Shown here: positions 1-8,470 of the stretch, piece after piece
How positions within the stretch are numbered: position 1 is the stretch's first letter
How the letters are laid out: each line of letters starts with the position of its first letter
Assembly: GCA_012270485.1 (NCBI GenBank)
Contig: JAAXIF010000098.1
Location: 1-64,000, forward strand
Reading direction: 5' to 3'
Origin: Sphingobacteriales bacterium
GTDB taxonomy: Bacteria > Bacteroidota > Bacteroidia > Chitinophagales > Chitinophagaceae
DNA: 64,000 nucleotides
Program-made: the position numbers and the translations under genes
The notes under the pieces: model-generated
Told to the model about the DNA's origin: nothing
Database searches by the model: none
The model's input: the letters and a program-made list of their open reading frames with translations, nothing else

Positions 1-292
1 TAAAACCAATAAATATGTGGGAGCAGGAAAGATATTGAGCGTGTATTTGCCTTCCTGATCTTATATGAAACACCGAAGCTCGATGCGAACTTCCATCTAC
101 GATACATGGTAAAAATTAGTGATGGAACGCAGATTTTTATGATGGTTTATGATGGTAATCTATCGGCGCTCATCATAATAATCATAAAAAATCTGCAGCC
201 CATAAAAGTTGAGAGAAAACAATGATTGCGGAGACAGGTATGCACACGGAATAAATAAATTATTCCGCCGTTCAACGAAATTTTCAAGCGAT
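1..292. other. Left edge, no gene assigned; long imperfect hairpin
   Basis: I find no convincing gene in this stretch. It contains a long imperfect inverted repeat: an outer arm at 129-143 (GCAGATTTTTATGAT) pairs with 181-196, and an inner arm at 147-154 (TTATGATG) pairs with 171-178. The left arm is preceded by the word GGAACGC, also seen in the hairpin at 37189-37228, so the two may belong to one repeat family. A short frame covering about 70-220 stays open but has no recognisable domain; a truncated gene entering from the left cannot be excluded. Confidence 0.4.
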
Positions 293-766
293 TCAGTTCA
301 CCACCTTATCAGCACAGCAACTACTCGCAAAAGCTTCCGGCTTGGCTTTGAAGGCAAAGCCCATACCTAGGATATAACCCATGGCTTCGCGTAATGCATC
401 ATTGCTTTTGAATTGCGGATTGGTATTGATGTCGGCATGCACTTCCATGTCTACCTGGTGCTCAATAAAGAGATCACAGAGTTCATAGGCGATCTCTATA
501 CTTTTGGCTACTTCAACCAACATCCGCTCTTTGATGTGGTATTTCTGCTTGGTCTTCTCATTGTGAATGTACATGAACCCACCATTGTGTTCGCGCAGAA
601 AAACGATGACCGTTGCAAATTCGGTATCATCGCCCTTAACCTGGCTGTCGGTTCCGATACATACTTTGAGCTTAGTGCCATTCGCAGACTCCCTTTTAAT
701 AGCTTCTGCTACAGCTTCTTTGATGGGAAGGTGAATAGGTTCACCATTGAATTTTCTCCAACGCAT
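293..766 (-). CDS. DUF458 (YkuK-like) RNase H-fold protein
   Basis: This 157-residue protein resembles the DUF458/YkuK family, which adopts an RNase H-like fold; the biochemical role is not established. The N-terminal part contains the strand-rich segment CIGTDSQVKGDDTEFATVIV, where the Asp in GTDSQ corresponds to the first acidic position of RNase H-like folds. Further acidic positions lie in the middle (MEVHADINTN). The start at MRWRKFNG is the only reasonable ATG. The gene is divergent from the ABC transporter, separated by about 500 bp of repeat-rich DNA. Family assignment is fairly secure; nuclease activity is inference. Confidence 0.75.
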   Translation of the reverse strand: MRWRKFNGEPIHLPIKEAVAEAIKRESANGTKLKVCIGTDSQVKGDDTEFATVIVFLREHNGGFMYIHNEKTKQKYHIKERMLVEVAKSIEIAYELCDLFIEHQVDMEVHADINTNPQFKSNDALREAMGYILGMGFAFKAKPEAFASSCCADKVVN

Positions 767-844
767 AAGTGGAAGGTTTTTGTAAGTTACCGATTAATCT
801 GCTTTCCTTGAACGAGTTAAGAATTTCTTATTGTTCACAAGTGT

Positions 845-1201
845 GGATTAGTCCATAGCTGATGGTCCATAGTCCATGGCAAGCACAATTCATCTGCCAT
901 AAGCTTCCTAACATTGCTGTCCGGTAAAATCAGCTATGAGCTGCGTGCCTTGAGCTATGCGCCTTTTAATATTGAATTTGCAGCTTCAAATAGCATCGTT
1001 GTAACGATCAAATACTTCTTTTATACAAGTATTTTCCAAAAACTATTTCGCAAACCCCTCTATTTATTCTAGAAATGCAGATAGTCTACAATAGCCGGCA
1101 ATCTTAGCACGGAGCTTGTGGCTCAAGGCTCACAGCCTATTTTCCCCGGACAATAATGGCTTCCTACTATGGACTATCGACCATGGACTATGGACTATGA
1201 C
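845..1201. repeat. Heptamer-repeat locus A: long inverted duplication
   Basis: The left part (849-884) reads as 7-bp units such as TAGTCCA, TAGCTGA and TGGTCCA. The right part (1167-1201) reads as CTATGGA, CTATCGA, CCATGGA. The two are reverse complements in character, and the inner parts (about 898-965 and 1107-1165) also match each other inverted, including TGTCCGG facing CCGGACA. The whole forms a long imperfect inverted repeat upstream of the ABC transporter gene. Confidence 0.75.
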
Positions 1202-1271
1202 GCCCCGCAACTTTGTCACATTTTCAATATTTGTACGGAAATTGAAGGTTAATTGCACTCAAATCTTATAC

Positions 1272-3050
1272 ATGAAAATTCTCCTGCATTATCTCAAACC
1301 TTATAAATGGCTCGTGGTGCTGGCTTTGGTGCTGGCTGGGATCAATCAAACTTTCTCACTTTTCGACCCTATGATCTTTGGTAAACTCATTGATCAGTTC
1401 GCCAATAGCCCTAAAATAAACCCGGATGGCAGTTTTCGTACAGAAAGTCAGTTCATCAATGGCATTATGTTCATGTTGCTGCTGTTGGTAGGAACTGCCA
1501 TGGTGAGCCGAATCGCCAAAGCTTTTCAGGATTATACCGTAAATGTCATCATCCAAAAATTTGGCGCGAAAATCTTTACCGATGGATTGAAACATTCTAT
1601 GCGCCTGCCCTATCAGGAATTTGAAGACCAGCGCAGTGGCGAAACTTTATCGATCCTTACCAAAGTTCGTTCTGATACCGAGAAATTCATCGGTTATGTC
1701 ATCAATGTATTATTCGGCATCATTGTGAGTGTGGTCTTTGTATCTATTTATGCTACCAGACTTCACTGGTCGATTGTTCCTATTTATTTGGGTGGCGCTT
1801 TGATGATTGCTTTTGTCACCAACTTGCTGAGTAAGAAAATCAAAGTGATCCAAAAAAATATCGTAAAGGAAACCACTTCATTAGCAGGTTCCACCACAGA
1901 GAGTTTAAGAAATATTGAATTGGTAAAAAGTCTGGGACTGACAGATCAAGAAGTAAAACGACTCAATACCAACACGTATAAAATTCTGGGGCTTGAATTG
2001 AAAAAAGTGAAAAGTATACGTTCACTTAGTTTTATTCAGGGCACCATGGTGAACTTTCTCAGACAGGTCATTACTTTTACCTTGATGTGGTTGATTTATC
2101 GTGATGTTTTAACAGTGGGTCAATTGATTTCATTACAGTTTTATAGCTTCTTCATTTTTGGTCCATTACAAGAGATCGGAAGTATCATCATGAGTTATCG
2201 TGAGGCAGAAGCTTCCTTACAAAATTTTCATAACCTGATGGGCAAAAAAGTAGAACCCAGACCCGATCATCCTCAACAAGTGGGCACCATTGAAGAATTG
2301 GCATTTGATCAGGTAGTGTTCAAACACCAGACTGCTCAATATCGTGCATTGGATGGTATTTCATTTGATGTAAAGAAAGGAGAAACCATTGCTTTTGTTG
2401 GACCATCCGGTTCCGGAAAAAGTACTTTGGTGAAATTGTTGGTAGGATTGTATCGTCCACAAGAGGGACATATTTATTATAACAAAGTGAATGGCGCCAA
2501 TATGAATTTTGATGAACTGAGAAATCAGATCGGATTTGTAACGCAGGATACACAATTATTCGCCGGTACCATCAGAGAAAATCTCAGCTTTGTATACCCA
2601 CAAGCTACTGAGGCAGAATTACTGGAAGCTTTATCCAAAGCCAGTTGCAACAATTTATTATCACGTGCGGAAAAAGGTTTGGACACCATGATTGGTGAAG
2701 GTGGATTGAAATTGAGTGGTGGAGAAAAACAGCGCTTATCTATTGCCAGAGCATTACTCAGACATCCGCGTTTATTGATTTTTGATGAAGCAACTTCTGC
2801 ATTGGATAGTATCACCGAAGAAGAAATCACCAATACCATCCGTAATATCTCGAGAGAGAAAGAACAGATCACAGTTATGATTGCTCACCGCTTAAGTACC
2901 ATCATGCATGCAGATCGGATCTATGTTTTAGAAAAAGGACAAGTAGTGGAGACAGGCAATCATAGTTCGCTCATCAATGAAAAGGGATTGTACTATGCTA
3001 TGTGGAGACAGCAGATTGGCGAAAGAAAAAATTTATCTATACCCGTTTAA
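1272..3050 (+). CDS. ABC exporter, fused permease and ATPase
   Basis: This is a half-size ABC exporter of about 592 residues (MsbA/MdlB-like architecture). The first ~310 residues form the membrane domain with about six helices. The C-terminal ATPase domain shows Walker A GPSGSGKST, the signature LSGGEKQR, Walker B LLIFDEATSALD and the H-loop AHRLST. It should act as a homodimer in the inner membrane; the substrate cannot be read from sequence. I chose the ATG at 1272 (MKILLHYLKPYKW) because the frame upstream to 1116 runs through the heptamer repeat and gives a peptide unlike an exporter N-terminus. The gene is single and ends in a perfect 30-bp inverted repeat. Confidence 0.9.
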   Translation: MKILLHYLKPYKWLVVLALVLAGINQTFSLFDPMIFGKLIDQFANSPKINPDGSFRTESQFINGIMFMLLLLVGTAMVSRIAKAFQDYTVNVIIQKFGAKIFTDGLKHSMRLPYQEFEDQRSGETLSILTKVRSDTEKFIGYVINVLFGIIVSVVFVSIYATRLHWSIVPIYLGGALMIAFVTNLLSKKIKVIQKNIVKETTSLAGSTTESLRNIELVKSLGLTDQEVKRLNTNTYKILGLELKKVKSIRSLSFIQGTMVNFLRQVITFTLMWLIYRDVLTVGQLISLQFYSFFIFGPLQEIGSIIMSYREAEASLQNFHNLMGKKVEPRPDHPQQVGTIEELAFDQVVFKHQTAQYRALDGISFDVKKGETIAFVGPSGSGKSTLVKLLVGLYRPQEGHIYYNKVNGANMNFDELRNQIGFVTQDTQLFAGTIRENLSFVYPQATEAELLEALSKASCNNLLSRAEKGLDTMIGEGGLKLSGGEKQRLSIARALLRHPRLLIFDEATSALDSITEEEITNTIRNISREKEQITVMIAHRLSTIMHADRIYVLEKGQVVETGNHSSLINEKGLYYAMWRQQIGERKNLSIPV

Positions 3051-3054
3051 ACAG

Positions 3055-3136
3055 AGAAATAAGAAACATGAAATAAGAAATCAGGAAGTGAAATTTCTCT
3101 CCGTTTCTGATTTCTTATTTCATGTTTCTTATTTCT
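3055..3136. repeat. Heptamer-repeat locus B: perfect 30-bp inverted repeat
   Basis: Bases 3055-3084 are the exact reverse complement of 3107-3136, separated by a 22-bp loop. The arm is built of 7-bp units (AGAAATA, AGAAACA, TGAAATA, AGAAATC). It lies between two convergent genes, right after the ABC gene stop, and may act as a bidirectional terminator, though it lacks GC pairs. Confidence 0.85.
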
Positions 3137-3142
3137 TATTTC

Positions 3143-3586
3143 CTAGTCCCTTCCAAACTTCTTTCTAAAATACTCAATCACCGAAGGATCTTCCAGTCCT
3201 TCCATATCACTGAGTTCTAATTCAAGGGCTTTGGTGCTGAGTTGGATTTCAATAAGAGAAAGAAACAAGGAAGCAGCAAAGCAGATCAAACTGATGGCAA
3301 ATACAATATTGGCGGCGATCATGAATTGGGTATAGATGAGGTACATACAGATGATACAGCCTAAAAAAGTAACCACCCCCAATGCCTGCATATTTTTGAT
3401 CAGCTTCAATCGGTAACGTAGGTTTTTGATCTGACCATGAATGATATGTTTCTGTTCATGGCTCTGGTATTTATCATGCAAGCTTCGAATACGATTCGAT
3501 AAAGAAAGGAACCGATTGGTATATGCCAGCATGATGAGGCTAATGGCGGGGAACAGCAATGCGGGTGTGTTTAAGTTGATCTCCAT
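3143..3586 (-). CDS. DUF2721 family membrane protein
   Basis: This 147-residue protein matches the DUF2721 pattern: a hydrophobic N-terminal helix (residues ~8-24, INLNTPALLFPAISLIMLAY), a conserved basic segment (FLSLSNRIRSLHDKY), and two further membrane helices at about 66-86 and 90-112. The function of this family is unknown. It is convergent with the ABC exporter, with locus B between the stops. Its start lies about 300 bp from the next gene. Assignment rests on the N-terminal motif and helix layout. Confidence 0.8.
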   Translation of the reverse strand: MEINLNTPALLFPAISLIMLAYTNRFLSLSNRIRSLHDKYQSHEQKHIIHGQIKNLRYRLKLIKNMQALGVVTFLGCIICMYLIYTQFMIAANIVFAISLICFAASLFLSLIEIQLSTKALELELSDMEGLEDPSVIEYFRKKFGRD

Positions 3587-3615
3587 GCTTAAAATTAAGA
3601 AAGAACCGGTATTTA

Positions 3616-3810
3616 GGGGGTGTCAAAAATGAAGTGACCGCCGCGAGATTGGTTTGATGGCTTATGGTTCATGGCTTATAGTCGATAGTCCATGGTCCAT
3701 GGTCTATAGTAAAAGATTGGGGATGTCTCAAAATAAAGTAACCGCTGCGAGATTTGTTTGATGGCTAATGGTTCATGGCTGATGGTCGATGAACCATGGA
3801 CTATGGACTA
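3616..3810. repeat. Heptamer-repeat locus C: two ~103-bp tandem copies
   Basis: Two diverged copies, offset by about 103 bp, each begin with a conserved leader (GGGGTGTC/GGGATGTC, then AAAGTRACCGCNGCGAGATT). Each then runs into 7-bp units (ATGGCTT, ATGGTTC in copy one; GGCTAAT, GGTTCAT in copy two). The heptamer parts of each copy partly face each other as inverted arms. Confidence 0.75.
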
Positions 3811-3848
3811 AAAAAAAGAGGCTGTATCAAAAGTCTGATACAGCCTCA
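3811..3848 (-). terminator. Intrinsic terminator of the lipoprotein gene
   Basis: A 12-bp perfect stem (GAGGCTGTATCA facing TGATACAGCCTC, 3819-3848) with a 6-base loop is followed, on the minus strand, by a run of eight T. It lies just downstream of the stop at 3881. Confidence 0.85.
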
Positions 3849-3880
3849 ATGCTTAAACTAAAACAAAACCCTGAGAAAAA

Positions 3881-4435
3881 TTATTGAATGCGTGCTACAA
3901 AATTCACTTCAATATCTGTTTCACCAACGGTTACAGGATCATTGGATCCTTTAGAACCCGGCTTATGTTTCAGGGTAACTTTTACGGTACCCGGACCGCT
4001 TACAGCACCACAATTCCATCTGCTGGTAACACCCAAAGGACGACCATTCGGGTCTGTATTCAAACCATTTATAGTAATATTCACCCCATTTGGCTGAAAA
4101 TAGAACTGATGATCGTTGGCTTCTGCATTGATTTCTATAGTAATATCTTTAGCCGGCGATTTACTTTCATCCAATACCTGAACGGTACAGTTGTACTGCT
4201 TGTTAGGCGCTAATATGATTTGTTCATTTTGTGTGGGAGCATTACCGCCCGGACCATCGGCATCTTTGAAAGTAACTGTTGAAGTAGCTGTTCCACCCAC
4301 TTCAGTAAAAGTCAACCTTAATGTTGTGATCAATTCCTCTTCGTTCTCCGGTTTTTGGGGATCTTTTTTACATCCGGTTGCTACAAAAGTGACCATCAGT
4401 AACGCTACCATCAAATAAGAAAGTTGCTTTTTCAT
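3881..4435 (-). CDS. Small secreted lipoprotein next to a TonB receptor
   Basis: This is a predicted lipoprotein of about 184 residues. It has a signal peptide (MKKQLSYLMVALLMVTFVA) followed by a lipobox ending in ATGC and a charged KKDPQKPENEEEL linker. The rest is beta-rich with no motif I recognise. It lies 20 bp downstream of the TonB-dependent receptor and ends in a strong terminator, so the two probably form one operon and the lipoprotein may work with the receptor at the outer membrane. I preferred MKKQ as start over the ATG two codons earlier because it gives a standard signal peptide. The function is unknown. Confidence 0.7.
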   Translation of the reverse strand: MKKQLSYLMVALLMVTFVATGCKKDPQKPENEEELITTLRLTFTEVGGTATSTVTFKDADGPGGNAPTQNEQIILAPNKQYNCTVQVLDESKSPAKDITIEINAEANDHQFYFQPNGVNITINGLNTDPNGRPLGVTSRWNCGAVSGPGTVKVTLKHKPGSKGSNDPVTVGETDIEVNFVARIQ

Positions 4436-4455
4436 ACACACTTGATTTTTAGAAA

Positions 4456-6828
4456 TTATGATTTGGTTTTGGGTTCAATGGGAATCTTAATTTTCAATCC
4501 AATATTTCTACCCATTTCATCGGAGAAATAACGGAAGGCATTCATGTATTCTCTATACACAACATTCAAGGCATTACTCACGGTTATTGTAAACTGAATT
4601 TTTTGATGTTTGGTTTGTAAAATCGTTCCTACTTCTAATCCAAGTAAAGCATAAGCCGGTGGCGGCATCAGATAATCTGATTCCATGGCAGTACTTCCAT
4701 CCGGTTTCACTACCGGAATATTACCGGTAGCAGGAACACGTGTTTGTCTGCTCACGTATTGTACGGTTGGTTTGATATAGGTTTCTTCCCATTTTTTAAA
4801 ATCACCCAAACTATATTGAATGCCGGCTTCATAACGATCTGCCGGCATTTGTATCATCCATTCTTTGGTATTCCTGTTTTTAGCACGTACGATCGAGGAT
4901 TTTGCATCCACTTGAAAATGTGAACTGATCGTATAGGCAGCATTCAAATCAAAACCATGCATGGCCACCGGTGCTTGTCCGAAACGGAAAGTAGGAAACG
5001 CTCCCCTGATGGTAAGCTCCGGAGGAAATACAGGAAAGAGATAAATAAATCCGTCAATTCTTTTTACATAAGCACCTGCATCGATATGCCATCTACCTCG
5101 GTTATACACCGTATTGAACAAAACACTATTCGATCGTTCAGGTTGCAAATTTGCATCTCCTTTCTCTATTCTTGCAGAGCCATGGTGTAATCCATCACTA
5201 TATAATTCATTCACCTGTGGCGCCCTCCACGCTGTAGATGCATTGATGGTGAACTGAAGTCCATCAGCTGCTTCATAAGAAATACCGGTATTACCCGATA
5301 CATTATTAAATCTGCGATCAGGATATTGAATACCACCATTCGAATTGGTATTCACCATACTACGATGATCAAAACGAAGTCCTCCTTCAATCAACCATCT
5401 TTGATAATTCCATTTTTCTACAATAAAAGCACCGAAATTGAATGCTTCATAATTTGGAATGAACAAACGGTATTCATAGCTATTTCGCTGATAGCTTCCG
5501 GTAATACCGGCTGTTCCTCTGAAATGTCCGGTATTAAAATGATCCCAGATCAGATCAGTACCCAATGTGGTCATTTTCAAATCCAGTTGTGGTACATTGG
5601 CACTGCTTTGGAAGCGTCTAACATCATATTCTCTACGCCAATTGTGTTGTAGTGATAAGATCATGTTCAGCTTACCGATATCACCCGTATTGCGAAAAGC
5701 TTTTACTTTCATCAATTGATGCTGTACTTGTTGATAAGGTCTATTGATCTGATAAGTAAATCCAACATTACGGATATAATCAGGCGGTTCTTTACTACTG
5801 ATGGCTTGCATCAGATCTGTAACATTACCAATATGTGATCCGGAGAAGATCGCCAGTTTGGTATTGAAAATACTATAAAAAAATTCCAATCCGTTTGTAG
5901 CAGAACGCCAACCCATCGCTGCGGAACCATTGAACTCTTGATTACCTGAATTCGCTAGCCAATAATTCGGTGTTCTGGCATTACCACCACGTTTAACAGT
6001 TCCTTGTAAGCGCCAGGAGAAGGCATTATTTCTTTTTGAATTACCCTCTATAATACCAGATAAAGTGCCCTGACGATTATTCGAAAATGCTGCTATATTC
6101 AATTCTCCACTCACCCCTGGAACAGAACGTAGTAATTTAGGTTCTACCAATACAACACCTCCAATCGCATCGCCTCCATAGCGAATGGTGCTGGCTCCTT
6201 TTACAACTGATAATCGATTGGCCACATAAGGATCAATTTCAGGAGCATGTTCACTACCCCATTGTTGTCCTTCCTGCCGAATTCCATTATTCAGAATCAA
6301 AACACGATTGCTGTGTAAACCATGAATCACCGGCTTATAAATATTAGAACCTGTTTGCAAAACACTGACGCCGGTAATTTTCTGCAAAGACTCCCCTAAT
6401 GAAAGTCCGCGTAGCGCTTCCAATTCCTTCCCTTTGATATCCTGAGAAATGGCTGCGCCTTTGGTGCTGATGGTTCCTCTTACCGTTACATCAGCCAGTT
6501 CATTACTGGTATGCGGAAGAAAAAAATTGTGTTTGATATCATCTTTGAAATGAAGATGCTCAGTGATAGGTGTACAACTTACGTGGGAAATATTCACATC
6601 ATAATTACCGGCACAGATTCCCGCGATCTTGAAATTACCCTCTGCATCAGTAGCCTTACTGATCTTCAATGCAGGTATTTGTATCAGTGCCCCACTTAAA
6701 GGCAATCGGGTATCAGCATCGATGACTTTTCCGGAGAAAACAAGCGTACACTGCCCCAGCACCTGAACAATGCTTCCCCCCATCAGAATAAGGAGACATA
6801 ATAGCCGATATCTTAATTTTTGAAACAA
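4456..6828 (-). CDS. TonB-dependent outer-membrane receptor (metal-type plug)
   Basis: This 790-residue protein has a signal peptide ending near VLGQ, a carboxypeptidase-regulatory-like beta domain (about 28-105, FSGKVIDADTRLPLSGALI), a plug domain (about 110-225) and a 22-strand-type barrel ending in a phenylalanine-free but aromatic-rich strand. The plug carries GLHSNRVLILNNGIRQEGQQ followed by WGSEHAPEID, a pattern I associate with receptors of the ZnuD/metal-uptake type; a metal ligand is therefore likely but not proven. It is first in an operon with the lipoprotein at 3881-4435. A 9-bp inverted repeat directly upstream could be an operator. Confidence 0.8.
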   Translation of the reverse strand: MFQKLRYRLLCLLILMGGSIVQVLGQCTLVFSGKVIDADTRLPLSGALIQIPALKISKATDAEGNFKIAGICAGNYDVNISHVSCTPITEHLHFKDDIKHNFFLPHTSNELADVTVRGTISTKGAAISQDIKGKELEALRGLSLGESLQKITGVSVLQTGSNIYKPVIHGLHSNRVLILNNGIRQEGQQWGSEHAPEIDPYVANRLSVVKGASTIRYGGDAIGGVVLVEPKLLRSVPGVSGELNIAAFSNNRQGTLSGIIEGNSKRNNAFSWRLQGTVKRGGNARTPNYWLANSGNQEFNGSAAMGWRSATNGLEFFYSIFNTKLAIFSGSHIGNVTDLMQAISSKEPPDYIRNVGFTYQINRPYQQVQHQLMKVKAFRNTGDIGKLNMILSLQHNWRREYDVRRFQSSANVPQLDLKMTTLGTDLIWDHFNTGHFRGTAGITGSYQRNSYEYRLFIPNYEAFNFGAFIVEKWNYQRWLIEGGLRFDHRSMVNTNSNGGIQYPDRRFNNVSGNTGISYEAADGLQFTINASTAWRAPQVNELYSDGLHHGSARIEKGDANLQPERSNSVLFNTVYNRGRWHIDAGAYVKRIDGFIYLFPVFPPELTIRGAFPTFRFGQAPVAMHGFDLNAAYTISSHFQVDAKSSIVRAKNRNTKEWMIQMPADRYEAGIQYSLGDFKKWEETYIKPTVQYVSRQTRVPATGNIPVVKPDGSTAMESDYLMPPPAYALLGLEVGTILQTKHQKIQFTITVSNALNVVYREYMNAFRYFSDEMGRNIGLKIKIPIEPKTKS

Positions 6829-6831
6829 GGT

Positions 6832-6863
6832 TGTAAAAATAATAGGATTTTTTCATTTTTACA
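6832..6863 (-). promoter_or_regulatory. Inverted repeat upstream of the TonB receptor
   Basis: TGTAAAAAT at 6832-6840 and ATTTTTACA at 6855-6863 are perfect inverted copies with a 14-bp spacer. They sit directly before the receptor start codon. An operator role is possible but untested. Confidence 0.35.
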
Positions 6864-6887
6864 TCATTGTTGCAAAAAATTTACCGA

Positions 6888-8459
6888 TTATCTCACTTTT
6901 AACATCGCCCTCACCTGCTGAACTACCATATTCTGGAATCGGATATAATAAACCCCCGGTTGTAATCCGGAACCATCAAAAACAACATTGTAATTGCCTG
7001 CCTCATATTCTCTGTCGATGAGGTTCTTCAATACCCTTCCCATGGTATCCATGATTTGGATGAGGGTATGTCCACCCGCAGTTTTAAAACTGATATTGGT
7101 AGACTGTGTAAATGGATTGGGATAATTGGTAATGAAATTCTCCCCTGACAGGTTCACTGATTTATTACATGCCAATGAGTTGACGATGGGTAATACCTGA
7201 AAGTTTTTCAGCATGATCTGCTCCAAGTCATCGGCATCCACACAAAGCCATTTGTTTAAGATGGTAGCATATACACTTCTGAAATCGTATTGAAAAGGAA
7301 GGTTATCATTGAAAGAAGCGGTTACGGGAATATTGGGTGTATCTCCGATTACACCTGAATCAACATTTTTACCAAATACAAACATGGGAGCTGCAGATCC
7401 GTGATCGGTTCCGGTACTTCCATTGCTTTTGATACGTCTGCCAAATTCAGAAAATGTCATACCCAATACACGATCGTCTACCTTCTGTAATTTCAGGTCA
7501 TCCTGAAAAGCTTTGATCGAATCGCTTACATTTTTTAAAAGGTTCGCATGTGTACCTGTAGTATGATCTAATGAATTCACCTGAGCAGAATGTGTATCAA
7601 ACCCTCCATAGCTCACCATATAAATTCTTGTCTTTAATCCACCTGCAATCAATCTCGCTACAATCTTTAACTGAGCTGCCAATGAATTATTCGGGTATTC
7701 AGCCTGTTGTGTCACTTTCGCTGAAGCTGCTTTGATCACTTCAGCATATGCGGTGGTTTGTTGTGCTACTTTTCGGATATAAGTCAATTCCTTTCCTGCC
7801 GGTGTATTCGGCGCAGGATCCTGAACACCTGCAATGAGGTTATAAAAATTACTGGGATTGGAAATACTCATCCCCATACTTACAGCTGGTCCTTGCAAAG
7901 CTAAAGATGTGGTGGATCCAATTTGTATGGCCAAAGGATCCGGCATACTACTATTCGGATATCCATTCGGAAAGTTCGGATACTCATAATTCAAATAGCG
8001 ACCTGTCCAACCACTGTTCACTACTTCTTTGCTATCACTGGCACTCATCCAGATATCGGTAGCCCTGAAATGAGAAAAATTGGGTTGAGGATATCCTACT
8101 GAATGTATCACACTCATCTTTCCGTCATTGTACAAAGCCTGCATGCCCGTCATAGCAGGATGGAATCCGACTCTATCATTCCCCGATAATCCCAATACTT
8201 TTTGTTGAGGGATATACATATTGGATCTGGCGCGGATATAATTAGGGAAATATTCAATGGGTATCACGGTATTCAGCCCATCATTCCCTCCATTGAGTTG
8301 AACAATTACCAATACATGATCCGTATCTGTTGTTGCAGGAAATAAACCTTGCATCAATAATGATTCAGCACCATAAGCTTTTACGGTCATACCATTGATC
8401 AACGAAGGCAGCATCACCCCGGCGGGTACTGTATGGCGTAAGAAATCCCTTCTTCTCAT
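6888..8459 (-). CDS. DUF1501 protein with C-terminal T9SS sorting domain
   Basis: This 523-residue protein starts with a twin-arginine-like leader (MRRRDFLRHTVPAGVMLP). It then has a DUF1501 (alkaline-phosphatase-fold-like) body with conserved segments LVIVQLNGGNDGLNTVIP, VSYGGFDTHSAQ and MTFSEFGRRIKSNGSTGTDH. The last ~80 residues (FITNYPNPFTQSTNISF to the end, with GVYYIRF) are a type A T9SS sorting domain. This implies export across the outer membrane by the system to which gldKLMN in this window belongs. It is 11 bp downstream of the DUF1800 gene; the pair is a common Bacteroidota operon of unknown function. Confidence 0.85.
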   Translation of the reverse strand: MRRRDFLRHTVPAGVMLPSLINGMTVKAYGAESLLMQGLFPATTDTDHVLVIVQLNGGNDGLNTVIPIEYFPNYIRARSNMYIPQQKVLGLSGNDRVGFHPAMTGMQALYNDGKMSVIHSVGYPQPNFSHFRATDIWMSASDSKEVVNSGWTGRYLNYEYPNFPNGYPNSSMPDPLAIQIGSTTSLALQGPAVSMGMSISNPSNFYNLIAGVQDPAPNTPAGKELTYIRKVAQQTTAYAEVIKAASAKVTQQAEYPNNSLAAQLKIVARLIAGGLKTRIYMVSYGGFDTHSAQVNSLDHTTGTHANLLKNVSDSIKAFQDDLKLQKVDDRVLGMTFSEFGRRIKSNGSTGTDHGSAAPMFVFGKNVDSGVIGDTPNIPVTASFNDNLPFQYDFRSVYATILNKWLCVDADDLEQIMLKNFQVLPIVNSLACNKSVNLSGENFITNYPNPFTQSTNISFKTAGGHTLIQIMDTMGRVLKNLIDREYEAGNYNVVFDGSGLQPGVYYIRFQNMVVQQVRAMLKVR

Positions 8460-8470
8460 AGTATTGTATT

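Noticed and set aside
413-811. 132-residue plus-strand ORF
   Set aside because: It lies antisense to the DUF458 gene, which has clear family motifs; the plus-strand product shows none.
1116-1271. 52-residue N-terminal extension of the ABC exporter
   Set aside because: It is encoded by the heptamer repeat and its spacer and has no exporter-like sequence; the ATG at 1272 gives a normal start.
3055-3136. Classical rho-independent terminator between the ABC and DUF2721 genes
   Set aside because: The stem is perfect but A/T-rich with no T-tract at its end; it is better treated as a heptamer repeat, though it may still stop transcription.
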